From: a virus
Virus record (IMG/VR): IMGVR_UViG_3300025896_000024
Span: 29,905 to 93,904 of that record
Strand: one strand, 5' to 3'
DNA length: 64,000 bases
Both the position numbers and the translations under genes were made by a program. The notes below the pieces were generated by a model. It was given only the letters and a program-made list of their open reading frames with translations. It searched no databases and was not told the DNA's origin. This document shows, piece by piece, positions 54,620 through 62,735 of this stretch (the stretch's first letter is position 1; every line of letters starts with the position of its first letter).

Positions 54620-54799
54620 TTATATTATATTCTGCTGCTTGTATTTTGCATTTGTCATTATTTCTCTTTTTTTAATAGATGGTTTTATAAATTCCTTTCT
54701 TTCCCTAAGTTCCTGAGTTTGTTTAGTTGAAAAAACTTTACGCTTAAGATTTTTAAGTGCTTTTTCTATATTTCCATTTTCTACTTTCGATATTAACAT
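54620..54799 (-). CDS. rpsU: Ribosomal protein S21 homologue (59 residues)
   Basis: A short frame from ATG at 54797-54799 to TAA at 54620-54622. Translation begins MLISKVENGNIEKALKNLKR and continues with KVFSTKQTQELRERKEF and IKPSIKKRE. This follows bS21 closely: the leading strand, ENGNIEKALKNLKRK helix, then the ELRERKEFIKPSIKKR segment typical of Bacteroidota S21. Length is normal. In Bacteroidota, S21 helps cover the anti-Shine-Dalgarno of 16S rRNA. It overlaps the 83-residue gene by 7 bases. Confidence 0.85.
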   Translation of the reverse strand: MLISKVENGNIEKALKNLKRKVFSTKQTQELRERKEFIKPSIKKREIMTNAKYKQQNII

Positions 54800-55044
54800 G
54801 ATAGTTTATCTATTATTTTTTTAAGTTCAATACACTTTTCATATTCTTCTCTTTCTTTGAAAAAATCTAAAATCTTTTGAACTCCTTCTATTTTATCCTC
54901 GACAGGTGCGTTATGCTTTAACGCTCCCATTCTTTCATTTACTATAGAATTATATATTAAATCCATCATTTCATCCTTCGATGATTCTTGTAATTTTTTA
55001 ATGAATTTTGTTTCGTCATATTCGTGATCTTCTAATTCATCCAT
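54793..55044 (-). CDS. UVR-motif-like small protein, paralogue 2
   Basis: 83 residues, acidic N-terminus (MDELEDHEYDETKF). C-terminal ILDFFKEREEYEKCIELKKI matches the motif of its two paralogues. It is sandwiched by overlap between the DnaJ gene (1 base) and the S21 gene (7 bases), so the three are made together, suggesting a link to chaperone or ribosome function (inference). Confidence 0.55.
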   Translation of the reverse strand: MDELEDHEYDETKFIKKLQESSKDEMMDLIYNSIVNERMGALKHNAPVEDKIEGVQKILDFFKEREEYEKCIELKKIIDKLSC

Positions 55045-55829
55045 TATGAATTTTTTATCTTTTTTAGTAATTCTATTTGGTTTTCTGTTAAATTAACTGG
55101 TAAACTTCTAAGTTTTACCATTAGATTACCAAATCCTTCTTGGTTATATATTGGCATTCCCTTGCCAACTACTCTGAGGATTTTAGAATCATGAGAACCT
55201 TCTGGTACCTTGATTTTAACAGTATGTACTTTAGTTTTAATTTCAAATTCTCCACCTAATAACATATCAATCCATTCTAAATAAAGGTCAACATAAATAT
55301 CATGTCCATTTACTATTAGATCTATGTCGTGTATAATATTTACTGTTAATATTATATCTCCCTTCGGTGCACTTGAGTTAATTGGGTGACTTTGCCCTTT
55401 TTCACGGACTTTAAGTTTTGTGCCATTCTGAATTCCTTTAGGTATATTAATATTAAATCCACCAGTACCGACATCGATGTATCTTCTTGTTCCTTCATAA
55501 CTTTCCTCTATTGTTATATTTATTGAAACTCTAACGTCATTGCCCTTTGCATTATTACCAAATGATTGGTCAAATACATTAGAAAAATCATATCTATTAA
55601 AAATATCTTGCCATGCATCATTTAAATTTGAATGATGTGATGGTCCATCGTGATTTTTCCTGCTAATAGGATTACTTAAAATTTCATAAGCCTCTGATAT
55701 TTTTTTAAATTGGCTATCATCTCCTCCTGTTTTATCAGGATGATATTGTTTTACTAATTTTCTATACGATTTTTTAATATCTTCTTGACTTGCATCTCGT
55801 GAAACATTAAGCGTTTCATAGTAATTCAT
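55044..55829 (-). CDS. dnaJ: DnaJ-like co-chaperone (CbpA-type, no zinc domain)
   Basis: 261 residues. J-domain at 1-63 with the HPD motif at 30-32. A short Asn/Asp-rich linker follows, then two C-terminal substrate-binding domains (KGNDVRVSINITIEESYEGT, then VPEGSHDSKILRVVGKGMPI). The cysteine-rich zinc region of full DnaJ is absent, as in CbpA. It would recruit host DnaK to phage proteins during assembly or replication. Confidence 0.9.
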   Translation of the reverse strand: MNYYETLNVSRDASQEDIKKSYRKLVKQYHPDKTGGDDSQFKKISEAYEILSNPISRKNHDGPSHHSNLNDAWQDIFNRYDFSNVFDQSFGNNAKGNDVRVSINITIEESYEGTRRYIDVGTGGFNINIPKGIQNGTKLKVREKGQSHPINSSAPKGDIILTVNIIHDIDLIVNGHDIYVDLYLEWIDMLLGGEFEIKTKVHTVKIKVPEGSHDSKILRVVGKGMPIYNQEGFGNLMVKLRSLPVNLTENQIELLKKIKNS

Positions 55830-55831
55830 AT

Positions 55832-55966
55832 TTATTTCGTAGATGGTTTTTTAGACTCCTGTAACTTTTTCTTATTTTCAGCTACGTCTCTTGCCTGTTT
55901 ATTTTCCATACACACTGCGATTCTATCAAGAGTTTCAGCTATTTTTTTTAATATTTCCTCGTTCAT
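55832..55966 (-). CDS. Very small coiled-coil protein (44 residues)
   Basis: ATG at 55964-55966 to TAA at 55832-55834. It begins MNEEILKKIAETLDRIAVCM and continues as a charged helix to KKPSTK. It lies 2 bases before the DnaJ start and 34 after the UVR-like gene, filling an otherwise empty gap, so it is probably real. No family recognised. Confidence 0.5.
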   Translation of the reverse strand: MNEEILKKIAETLDRIAVCMENKQARDVAENKKKLQESKKPSTK

Positions 55967-56000
55967 ATTATTTGATTAATTTATTAATATATTATATATT

Positions 56001-56285
56001 TTAGATTTGTTCAATAACATCTCTAATCTTTGCACATTTTTCATATTCCTCTAATTCAATGAATAAATCTAACATAACATTAAGGGTTACTAATAATGCA
56101 TCTATATTTAGACCGTTTTTTCGCATGGATGCAACATCGATGCCATTGTCTACAATCATTACATAGTTCTCATTTGCGAGTTTTAACTTTAAATCATATA
56201 TCGCTTCTTCCATTTGTGCTTCTTTTTTCATAGTTTCAATTTCATTATTTTCTTCAAATAATTCATTAGAATCAAAGTCTTCCAT
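56001..56285 (-). CDS. UVR-motif-like small protein, paralogue 3
   Basis: I place the start at the ATG at 56283-56285, giving 94 residues, because a longer frame starting at 56378 would run across a terminator and leader. N-terminus MEDFDSNELFEENNEIETMK is acidic; C-terminus DLFIELEEYEKCAKIRDVIE matches the other two paralogues. It follows the terminator/leader module and so probably begins the S21/DnaJ operon. Confidence 0.55.
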   Translation of the reverse strand: MEDFDSNELFEENNEIETMKKEAQMEEAIYDLKLKLANENYVMIVDNGIDVASMRKNGLNIDALLVTLNVMLDLFIELEEYEKCAKIRDVIEQI

Positions 56286-56327
56286 ATTTTTATCTATTTT
56301 AATTATAATGTAAATATAACTAAAAAA

Positions 56328-56351
56328 AGCCAAACAAAAAAATGTTTGGCT
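56328..56351 (-). terminator. Intrinsic terminator after the 275-residue glycosyltransferase gene
   Basis: AGCCAAACA pairs with TGTTTGGCT, followed on the minus strand by a T run. It is flanked by GTTAATAACTTTTATAA on the gene side and TTATATTTACATTATAA on the far side, the same module as at 36286 and 52464. Confidence 0.8.
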
Positions 56352-56371
56352 AATTATTTTTATAAAAGTTA

Positions 56372-57199
56372 TTAACAATTTACTATAATAGATTTATTTA
56401 TTAGTGTATCTATTTCTTTTTCAATATTATTTCCTTCAATTGCAATATCATAATGATTTGCTAATCCAGCTTCTTTATTTTGTTTACTATTTCTAAAAGA
56501 ATATTGAATATATTTAGATCTAACATATTCTGAACCCATAAATTTATAATGCAATAGTTTTATAGGAAAATCGTTATACGTATCTAATATTTCAAATTGC
56601 ATTTTCCATCTTCCCCATGGATGGCCATTCCATTCTCCAATTGGTCTAATTTGTATTGGAACTGGATGTAGTATTTCTCCATCTATCTTTAAATCTAATT
56701 CTACCTCGTGGCAACCTTCTATCCATTTTAATGATTTTACCTTATTTGGATTAATAAGAATAGGTTTAGAATACCATGGATCTGGTACTCCATGTTTTAC
56801 TTCATCATATATTTGTCCTTCCCCTGTTGGAAATGAATATGAAACCATTTGAAAACCAGCGGGAAATATTACAGGATGATTATTTTCTTTTAAAAATTGA
56901 ATAATATTAGGATGGTATATAAATTCATCACAGTCGCCTATTATAACATAATCAGCGTTTCCCTTAGACTCTTCAATACATTTGTGTTTTAAATCTAAAT
57001 GCACATAATCATTAAAGGTATTGTTAGTATTATATTCTCTAACTTCTACCATAGGCCATTGCTTGCAAATATCTCGAGTGTTGTCTGTTGAATTATTATC
57101 TAAGACTATTATTCTTTCACAAAACTGAGAATAGTGTCTTAGATAGTATGGGAGTATCTTCTCCTCATTCCAGACAGTAACATATGCCCATATTCTCAT
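56372..57199 (-). CDS. Glycosyltransferase, GT2-like
   Basis: 275 residues. GT-A features: AYVTVWNEEKILPYYLRHY at 5-23, IIVLDNNSTDNT at about 30-41 and the metal-binding IIGDCDEF near 84-91 (DxD). The remainder resembles a family of glycosyltransferases acting on polysaccharides. First of three glycosyltransferase genes here. The acceptor may be phage fibre, DNA or host envelope. It ends with a TAA overlapping the GTTAATAACTTTT element. Confidence 0.75.
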   Translation of the reverse strand: MRIWAYVTVWNEEKILPYYLRHYSQFCERIIVLDNNSTDNTRDICKQWPMVEVREYNTNNTFNDYVHLDLKHKCIEESKGNADYVIIGDCDEFIYHPNIIQFLKENNHPVIFPAGFQMVSYSFPTGEGQIYDEVKHGVPDPWYSKPILINPNKVKSLKWIEGCHEVELDLKIDGEILHPVPIQIRPIGEWNGHPWGRWKMQFEILDTYNDFPIKLLHYKFMGSEYVRSKYIQYSFRNSKQNKEAGLANHYDIAIEGNNIEKEIDTLINKSIIVNC

Positions 57200-57203
57200 A
57201 ATA

Positions 57204-57926
57204 TTAGAGTATTGGTAAATATGAAAGCTTTAACATAACGTTCATGGTTGATTTTACATCTGCCTCGCAGTAATTCTTAATCTTTTCGAGATTTCCACTC
57301 CAATATTCTTCAGTCGTTTCACTACCTTTCATAATAGATTTAGGAGAAGGAATGCTTAATGAATCGCATATCAGATCCAGGGATGCACTATTCCATCCTG
57401 CGAATTTCCAAACCTCATAAGTATCTAAAAGACAATTTTCCCATGGTTTTTTATTTTGTAAATGTAGTTGCTGTGGAATTTTTACACCATTAATAATTGA
57501 ACGCTTAATTAGAAATGGAAAATCAAAGTTCTTTATATTATGTCCAGTAAATTGGATATTTGAATTTTTATTAAATATTGCCTGAGCAGTTCCCATGAAT
57601 TCTTGTAGGAACGTTGCTTCATCGTCACCATAAAATGATTTGATTTTTTCAACAATTGGAATTCCATCTTCATTAAATTGAATTTGTCCAATCGATATTA
57701 CAATGATTTTTGCAAACTCAGGGTGTAATGCCGCATTTTTCATATAAAGATCTGCGTTACTTAAATCCTTAAGGTCATCTTCAGTTCTTCTATAATTATC
57801 TGCTTTCTTTTCCCAATGCATTATTGCCCCAGGTCTTGCCTCTTGAAATTCACTATAGTATTTATATTCTGAGGTAGTTTCGATATCTATAAATAACATA
57901 GATTTTAAATTTGATATACTATACAT
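57204..57926 (-). CDS. 3'-5' exonuclease, DnaQ/PolB-exonuclease-like
   Basis: 240 residues. Exo I is FIDIETT at 12-18 (D14, E16). Exo II is TGHNIKNFDFPFL near 126-138. Exo III is YCEADVKST near 218-226. This matches the predicted exonuclease related to the proofreading domain of PolB. It may process DNA or RNA ends. It overlaps the next small gene by 8 bases and lies between glycosyltransferase genes. Confidence 0.85.
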   Translation of the reverse strand: MYSISNLKSMLFIDIETTSEYKYYSEFQEARPGAIMHWEKKADNYRRTEDDLKDLSNADLYMKNAALHPEFAKIIVISIGQIQFNEDGIPIVEKIKSFYGDDEATFLQEFMGTAQAIFNKNSNIQFTGHNIKNFDFPFLIKRSIINGVKIPQQLHLQNKKPWENCLLDTYEVWKFAGWNSASLDLICDSLSIPSPKSIMKGSETTEEYWSGNLEKIKNYCEADVKSTMNVMLKLSYLPIL

Positions 57927-58155
57927 CTTCTAATTTTTTAGAAATATTATAAATAGATACGGGATATTTACATGTTTTTATACCTTCTTTGTCGCATGTG
58001 AACCAATACCATGCATGTCCATGCATTTTTGTTAAACTATCACACATTGATAAAATCGGCCCATACATAAGAGTACCTGCAAATCTAAAATAGTATCTTT
58101 CTCCTATTACTGGTTTAACAACATAAATTTCTTGTGGTTTTTTATTCTTTGCCAT
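57919..58155 (-). CDS. Small protein of unknown function (78 residues)
   Basis: Basic N-terminus (MAKNKKPQEIYVVKPVIGER), then aromatic-rich strands (YYFRFAGTLMYGPIL...HAWYWFTCDKEG). Contains two cysteines but no clear metal site. Overlaps the exonuclease by 8 bases. No family recognised. Confidence 0.5.
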   Translation of the reverse strand: MAKNKKPQEIYVVKPVIGERYYFRFAGTLMYGPILSMCDSLTKMHGHAWYWFTCDKEGIKTCKYPVSIYNISKKLEDV

Positions 58156-58185
58156 ATAATATTATATATGGATATTTTAAAAAGT

Positions 58186-58407
58186 TTATTTAAGCGATAT
58201 CAAATCGGTATAAATGCGTACTTGTCTAAGTCTTAAATATCTTTCAAAAGTTATAGATAATTCGATCCATCCCCCTGTAATCGATTCTGGAAGATATGTT
58301 TCGCATATGAAATAAGTAGGAGCGTCTTCGATACGTCCAAGCAGGAAGTCGACCATACGATCAACTTCCATGTTATGGACCCATATTTTAACAAATGTAT
58401 TATTCAT
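58186..58407 (-). CDS. Small protein of unknown function (73 residues)
   Basis: The likely start is the ATG at 58405-58407 (or 58411-58413), overlapping the preceding stop by a few bases; an upstream start at 58557 would lie deep inside the glycosyltransferase gene. Begins MNNTFVKIWVHNMEVDRMVD. Contains a Trp/Ile-rich segment (ITGGWIELSITF). No family recognised. Confidence 0.5.
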   Translation of the reverse strand: MNNTFVKIWVHNMEVDRMVDFLLGRIEDAPTYFICETYLPESITGGWIELSITFERYLRLRQVRIYTDLISLK

Positions 58408-60250
58408 TTTCATTATAGATAATGTTTGCAGCCATTTCATCTTTACCATATCTTGGCGCAGAATTAAGAGGAGCATTTGGATTTTCTTCGTATGCCCAAT
58501 CAGTAAGACCAAGTTCCTCAAATCTATTCTTAATTTGTTCATTGTAATAATAACCAATAGTTCTTACTCTTCGTTGAATATCTGCCCTGGCCATATCATG
58601 GGTGTTTTGCCCACTTGCGTTATTATACAAGAACTGGACATATCCTAATTTTGGAATTTTACAGGTTATCGTCTTTAGAAAAGTTCTTACCACTAATTCA
58701 TAATCGTCAGCAATTGCAAGATTTCGGTTATGTCCTCCTATTTCAAAATAAGTGGAACGTCTCCATGCTCTTACATGGTTTGGAACACCAACTATATGCC
58801 TAATCGTTTTAGGATTAATATTATGTTGGTTTGCAACTTTCACAATTTTACCATTATACTCTTCATCTCTATAAGATCCATACGCAAATGCAAATCCATC
58901 AGGGTATTGTAAAGAATTCCAATTTTCATCAACCTCCATTGTATCATTAAAAAAGAATCCTGCTTCTGGATGTTTCTTTGCTGCTTTATATAAATCTTCA
59001 GTGCACCATGGTACTAATAAATCATCATGGTCTAATTCTGCTAAAATAAATCCTTTAGCCATACAATTTGCTCTCCACTTTACTTCACCAATGTTTCCGC
59101 CACTCTTCTCTCTAAAATCATAAACCTTAACCCTTGGATCCCTTTTTGCAATATCTTCTGCTATTTTAAGAGTTCTTCCTCCGTCTGTTGAATCATTAAG
59201 TAAAACCCATTCCCAATTTGCATGTGTCTGATGTCTTAGGGATTCATACGTTTCATATAGTTTTTTACCAGTATTATATATTGGTGTGGTATATGAAATC
59301 ATCTCTGAATCCTCAAGTGAATCTGTGTCTAACATTGATGTCATTGCACATTGATATGCTATTTGACCTATATCACTTATTGAATTATCATTAGTAACAT
59401 TTATCCATTTTCTACGAAATTGAAGTGGCATGCTAGCTAATGTTGGAAATTTCTGCCATGATTCTCCTTTTGTAATTATACAATCTGGCTTAAATTCAGC
59501 AAGAATCGTTGTAATATTTTCGTCAGATGTTAAATATTTAACATTTAAATTATCGGCTTCATACTCTAATATTTTTAAAGATTTTAATTCAGGTTCATCT
59601 TCTCCAATGTATAAAATTTTAGGAACATTTGCAGTTGATTTTTTTTGCAAATAATTATAGTATGATAATTCTAACTTAGTGAATGTGAACCAATCTGAAT
59701 GTTCTTTGTAAACTTTGTTTATTAAAATCCCATCTGCACAATAGTCTGGTAAAAACTTATATCCATATTTGTTGTAGACATCAATCTTAGTAATATATTG
59801 TGCTAAATCAATTCCTCCAACATACATATTAGATGGCCCTGCAATTCTTTTTTGTAAATTGGTAAAATCCTTTCCTTCAACACTCTGTGATACTACATGT
59901 ATTTTTTTATTAGGATTTTTTTCTAATATTGTTGAAACATAATCATAAAAATTTTCATGAATAATGTTATCATCATCTGCAAAATAAATCCAACCATCTT
60001 TTAATGTTGAAATTATATCAGAACATTGAGGGTATAACATTCCTATAGCATCTCCTTTTTTAAAATAATAATTAGTTGAATTGTCCTTTAAATCGCTTAA
60101 CAATTCTGCATCAATATCTTTAAGTGTTGCAGTGTCAAATACAACATGCCATTCAATTTCCATAGCAGTTGGTATGTTTTTAAAAACTGATTCTTTAACG
60201 GTTCTTAAGTTTTGAAGTCTTGTACTTCGTGTAATTACGTGAATTTTCAT
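58400..60250 (-). CDS. Two-domain glycosyltransferase
   Basis: 616 residues with two GT-A-like halves. The N-terminal half has GWIYFADDDN at 86-95, a DDD motif like GT43 glucuronyltransferases. The C-terminal half from about residue 313 is GT2-like (MISYTTPIYNTGKKLYETYE, VLLNDSTDGG, ILAELDHDDLLVPW). Such fused enzymes usually add two different sugars or have one regulatory half. Target unknown; lies 18 bases after the oxygenase-like gene. Confidence 0.8.
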   Translation of the reverse strand: MKIHVITRSTRLQNLRTVKESVFKNIPTAMEIEWHVVFDTATLKDIDAELLSDLKDNSTNYYFKKGDAIGMLYPQCSDIISTLKDGWIYFADDDNIIHENFYDYVSTILEKNPNKKIHVVSQSVEGKDFTNLQKRIAGPSNMYVGGIDLAQYITKIDVYNKYGYKFLPDYCADGILINKVYKEHSDWFTFTKLELSYYNYLQKKSTANVPKILYIGEDEPELKSLKILEYEADNLNVKYLTSDENITTILAEFKPDCIITKGESWQKFPTLASMPLQFRRKWINVTNDNSISDIGQIAYQCAMTSMLDTDSLEDSEMISYTTPIYNTGKKLYETYESLRHQTHANWEWVLLNDSTDGGRTLKIAEDIAKRDPRVKVYDFREKSGGNIGEVKWRANCMAKGFILAELDHDDLLVPWCTEDLYKAAKKHPEAGFFFNDTMEVDENWNSLQYPDGFAFAYGSYRDEEYNGKIVKVANQHNINPKTIRHIVGVPNHVRAWRRSTYFEIGGHNRNLAIADDYELVVRTFLKTITCKIPKLGYVQFLYNNASGQNTHDMARADIQRRVRTIGYYYNEQIKNRFEELGLTDWAYEENPNAPLNSAPRYGKDEMAANIIYNENE

Positions 60251-60268
60251 TATTATTATATTAATATA

Positions 60269-61198
60269 TTATACATCAAAGAAAAACATGTGGAAAAATC
60301 TAGCGTTATCTATTCCATCTCCAAAATATTGTGTTGCAGCATGTATATTTTTAGCATCAAATAATACTAATCTATTATATACATTTCCAACTTCATCTAT
60401 TTTTTCAAAATTAGTGCCATCGTAAAAATTCATCTCTGCACTTTTACCTTGAAATGCCCTAACATAGTTAATTGTTTGTCTTTTTTCATCATCAAAATTA
60501 TAGTCACCTGTGACTTTACTTCTATAGAACGCAGTTCCGGTGGATGGTGGAGCGTCAGGTGTTAGGAATACGATTCCAGCATATGTCTGATTATCGACAT
60601 GATATACAATAGGTTGATCCGCTGTACAGAATTGAAATATTCCGTTTGCGTATGCATCATAGTTCCAGTTGTATACTGGTTTTCCAATAATTTCTTCAAG
60701 TTTTTCTTTCATTCCAAATATTGAAAATCTTTCAGTAGCTCTTTCTCCCTTGTGATAATCCGAAGGTGAGAAATTAATTTCATTCATTGCCCATTCTCTA
60801 ATAAAATCTGGATTAGCATAAAAATTATCGACTACGATTACTCCTTTATCGGCATTCGCGAATCCTGAATAATACGCAATCCATTTTGAGAATGATTCCA
60901 TTTCTATTAAAGAGTCAGCTCCTTTAAATTTTATTTGAATAGGTTTTTTAATATCTGTTTTCTTTATGGAAACCTTTAATCCATGGTTAAATCCCATTGG
61001 ATTGTATACTGAAACTACATCGTTTCTTGGAGAAAAAGTAGGATTCAAAGAAACTCCTTCTATTAAAATATCTTCAATTTCATGTTCGGTTGAACATATC
61101 CAACCTGTAAAATCCCATTTAGATTTTACAGATTTTACTTCGTCAATATATGCATAAGTTCCATATATTCGTGTTTGATGTTTAATTATATCTGCCAT
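60269..61198 (-). CDS. 2-oxoglutarate/Fe(II) oxygenase-like protein (DUF6445-type)
   Basis: 309 residues. The C-terminal half carries the likely iron triad HVD at 200-202 and H286 (KNIHAATQ), with R300 as possible 2-oxoglutarate ligand (ARFFHMFFF). The N-terminal 110 residues are a separate beta domain. Similar proteins in phages are annotated as DUF6445 or 2OG-Fe(II) oxygenases. It could hydroxylate a protein or sugar. Sits between two glycosyltransferase genes upstream of the collagen-like fibre's operon end. Confidence 0.65.
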   Translation of the reverse strand: MADIIKHQTRIYGTYAYIDEVKSVKSKWDFTGWICSTEHEIEDILIEGVSLNPTFSPRNDVVSVYNPMGFNHGLKVSIKKTDIKKPIQIKFKGADSLIEMESFSKWIAYYSGFANADKGVIVVDNFYANPDFIREWAMNEINFSPSDYHKGERATERFSIFGMKEKLEEIIGKPVYNWNYDAYANGIFQFCTADQPIVYHVDNQTYAGIVFLTPDAPPSTGTAFYRSKVTGDYNFDDEKRQTINYVRAFQGKSAEMNFYDGTNFEKIDEVGNVYNRLVLFDAKNIHAATQYFGDGIDNARFFHMFFFDV

Positions 61199-61227
61199 AT
61201 TTATTATATTAAAAAAATGATTTTAGT

Positions 61228-62280
61228 TTATATTGTTCTATTATATCGTAATTTTCTATACGTTTCGATATTAAGGTATGTTTCAGGCAAGTACACTGGA
61301 TTATCTAATAATTTTCTTATCTCTTCAAATATGGTTGCGTCGGATAAATCAGCATCTACCTTTGTGAGTAATTCCATAAATCTACTATTATGGATATTGA
61401 AATCAGTATAATCCTTTGATTTGTCGCACATAACACAAAACATTTGTTCAAAAAATATGAATCCATATTTACATGAATTATTTCCTAAAGTATCGAATGA
61501 TTTGCAACCTTTATTTTTTTCTAACCATGGTTTCCAATTTTCCTTGATAATAGTATGTTCGTTATGTATAAAATTTCCTAGTTTTAACCATGCCCCATTT
61601 AGGTTATGTAATTCAGAAGCTCTAATCTCAGCAAATCCCCATTCATCATTACCCTTTATTTCCAGCGAATTACCATTTTCATCATATTTTTCAGGTAATG
61701 GAAAAACACCCTTTTTAAAATAGGTGCTCATTCTTCTAAGAGTTGGTGTATTCACATATTCTCGATGTTTTAAAATAACAAATGTATCTCCATTATAAAT
61801 TTCCTTTTCTATATTTTCGGGAATAATCCAATCTTTATATCCATATTGTCTATCGTCTAAATCATCTAGGTATTTCCTAAATTGAACCTGATCAATTTCT
61901 AGGTTTTCTTCTAATAATTTAACACTGTTTAATAACCATTCAGTAGAGAAGCCTGTAACTTCTCCTGGAACACATATCCAGTCTCCTTCTATAAATAAAC
62001 TATACTCATATTTCTTTGATAATTCATTTAGTACATTAATTCCTGCACCAGGACCCGTGTTCTTATGGTTAATATGTATCTCAAAATCAATTTCTTCAGA
62101 ATATTCATTAATTGCTTCTTTAATGACATTATCTATTTCTTGATTTGTAACATTAACTAATATAAACCATTTCAAATATGGACCATTGTATGATTTCATA
62201 AATGTTTTAATAGTTAATCTAAGAGATTCTGCCCTGTCCGGGGAATTATGGGTTAGAGTACACACACAAAAATTATTCAT
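61228..62280 (-). CDS. Glycosyltransferase-like protein (350 residues)
   Basis: N-terminus FCVCTLTHNSPDRAESLRLT resembles the start of GT2 glycosyltransferases. NTGPGAGINVLNEL and SLFIEGDWICVPGE follow, with EGDW in the place of the DxD metal motif. The C-terminal half is unusual and Trp-rich. A GATATATAA motif lies 26 bases upstream and a terminator precedes it. It opens the glycosyltransferase operon. Confidence 0.65.
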   Translation of the reverse strand: MNNFCVCTLTHNSPDRAESLRLTIKTFMKSYNGPYLKWFILVNVTNQEIDNVIKEAINEYSEEIDFEIHINHKNTGPGAGINVLNELSKKYEYSLFIEGDWICVPGEVTGFSTEWLLNSVKLLEENLEIDQVQFRKYLDDLDDRQYGYKDWIIPENIEKEIYNGDTFVILKHREYVNTPTLRRMSTYFKKGVFPLPEKYDENGNSLEIKGNDEWGFAEIRASELHNLNGAWLKLGNFIHNEHTIIKENWKPWLEKNKGCKSFDTLGNNSCKYGFIFFEQMFCVMCDKSKDYTDFNIHNSRFMELLTKVDADLSDATIFEEIRKLLDNPVYLPETYLNIETYRKLRYNRTI

Positions 62281-62305
62281 ATTATGATATTAATATATTA
62301 TATGA

Positions 62306-62314
62306 TTATATATC
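62306..62314 (-). promoter_or_regulatory. Candidate promoter for the glycosyltransferase operon
   Basis: The minus strand reads GATATATAA, 26 bases before the ATG at 62280 and immediately after the terminator of the upstream unit. Confidence 0.45.
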
Positions 62315-62320
62315 ACTAAA

Positions 62321-62346
62321 AAAGGGATCCTAATTAGGATCCCTTT
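62321..62346 (-). terminator. Terminator after the fibre/DUF7936-like unit
   Basis: A perfect palindrome AAAGGGATCC...GGATCCCTTT around TAATTA, followed on the minus strand by a T run. It lies about 45 bases past the stop at 62392 and closes the fibre transcript. Confidence 0.8.
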
Positions 62347-62391
62347 AATTACTATATTCAATTTAATAATTAATTTATATAGTTGTGTAAT

Positions 62392-62727
62392 TTATTCAAC
62401 CACAGTGTCCCATGGATTTCCTACACTAACATACTTCGATGTTAATTGGTCTTCCACTTTATTTGCCAATACAGGGCGCATTGGCAATGTATCTACGCTT
62501 GCTTCTAACCATGTTTTAACATCATCTGGTGTTATCTGTGTAAAGGGTTTAAATTGAGAGTCAGCCGATAATTCAAAATTTTGAAAATCTGTATAATCTG
62601 CGTACGTATTAGAATCGGTATCTTTTGCTCTATATGTATAGTGCACTCTTGTAATTACCATTTCTTTACCATCCATCGAAGGAGCAGCTTCTAAATTTAA
62701 ATCTGTGAATTCATATATGATATTCAT
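62392..62727 (-). CDS. Small conserved phage protein, DUF7936-like
   Basis: 111 residues. A strand pattern IIYEFTDLNLEAAPSMDG then MVITRVHYTYRAKDTDSNT, and later FTQITPDDVKTWLEASVD with a C-terminal VGNPW. I recall this arrangement in a widespread family of small phage proteins often placed after tail fibre genes. Function unknown, perhaps fibre-associated. It starts 8 bases after the fibre stop. Confidence 0.6.
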   Translation of the reverse strand: MNIIYEFTDLNLEAAPSMDGKEMVITRVHYTYRAKDTDSNTYADYTDFQNFELSADSQFKPFTQITPDDVKTWLEASVDTLPMRPVLANKVEDQLTSKYVSVGNPWDTVVE

Positions 62728-62735
62728 ATCTTTAA

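Noticed and set aside
56286-56378. Longer N-terminus for the 94-residue UVR-like protein, adding a hydrophobic helix
   Set aside because: The extension would span the terminator and leader module; the ATG at 56285 follows it and matches paralogue size.
58408-58557. Longer N-terminus for the 73-residue protein
   Set aside because: It would overlap the glycosyltransferase coding region by over 150 bases and reads as low-complexity Leu/Met/Lys.
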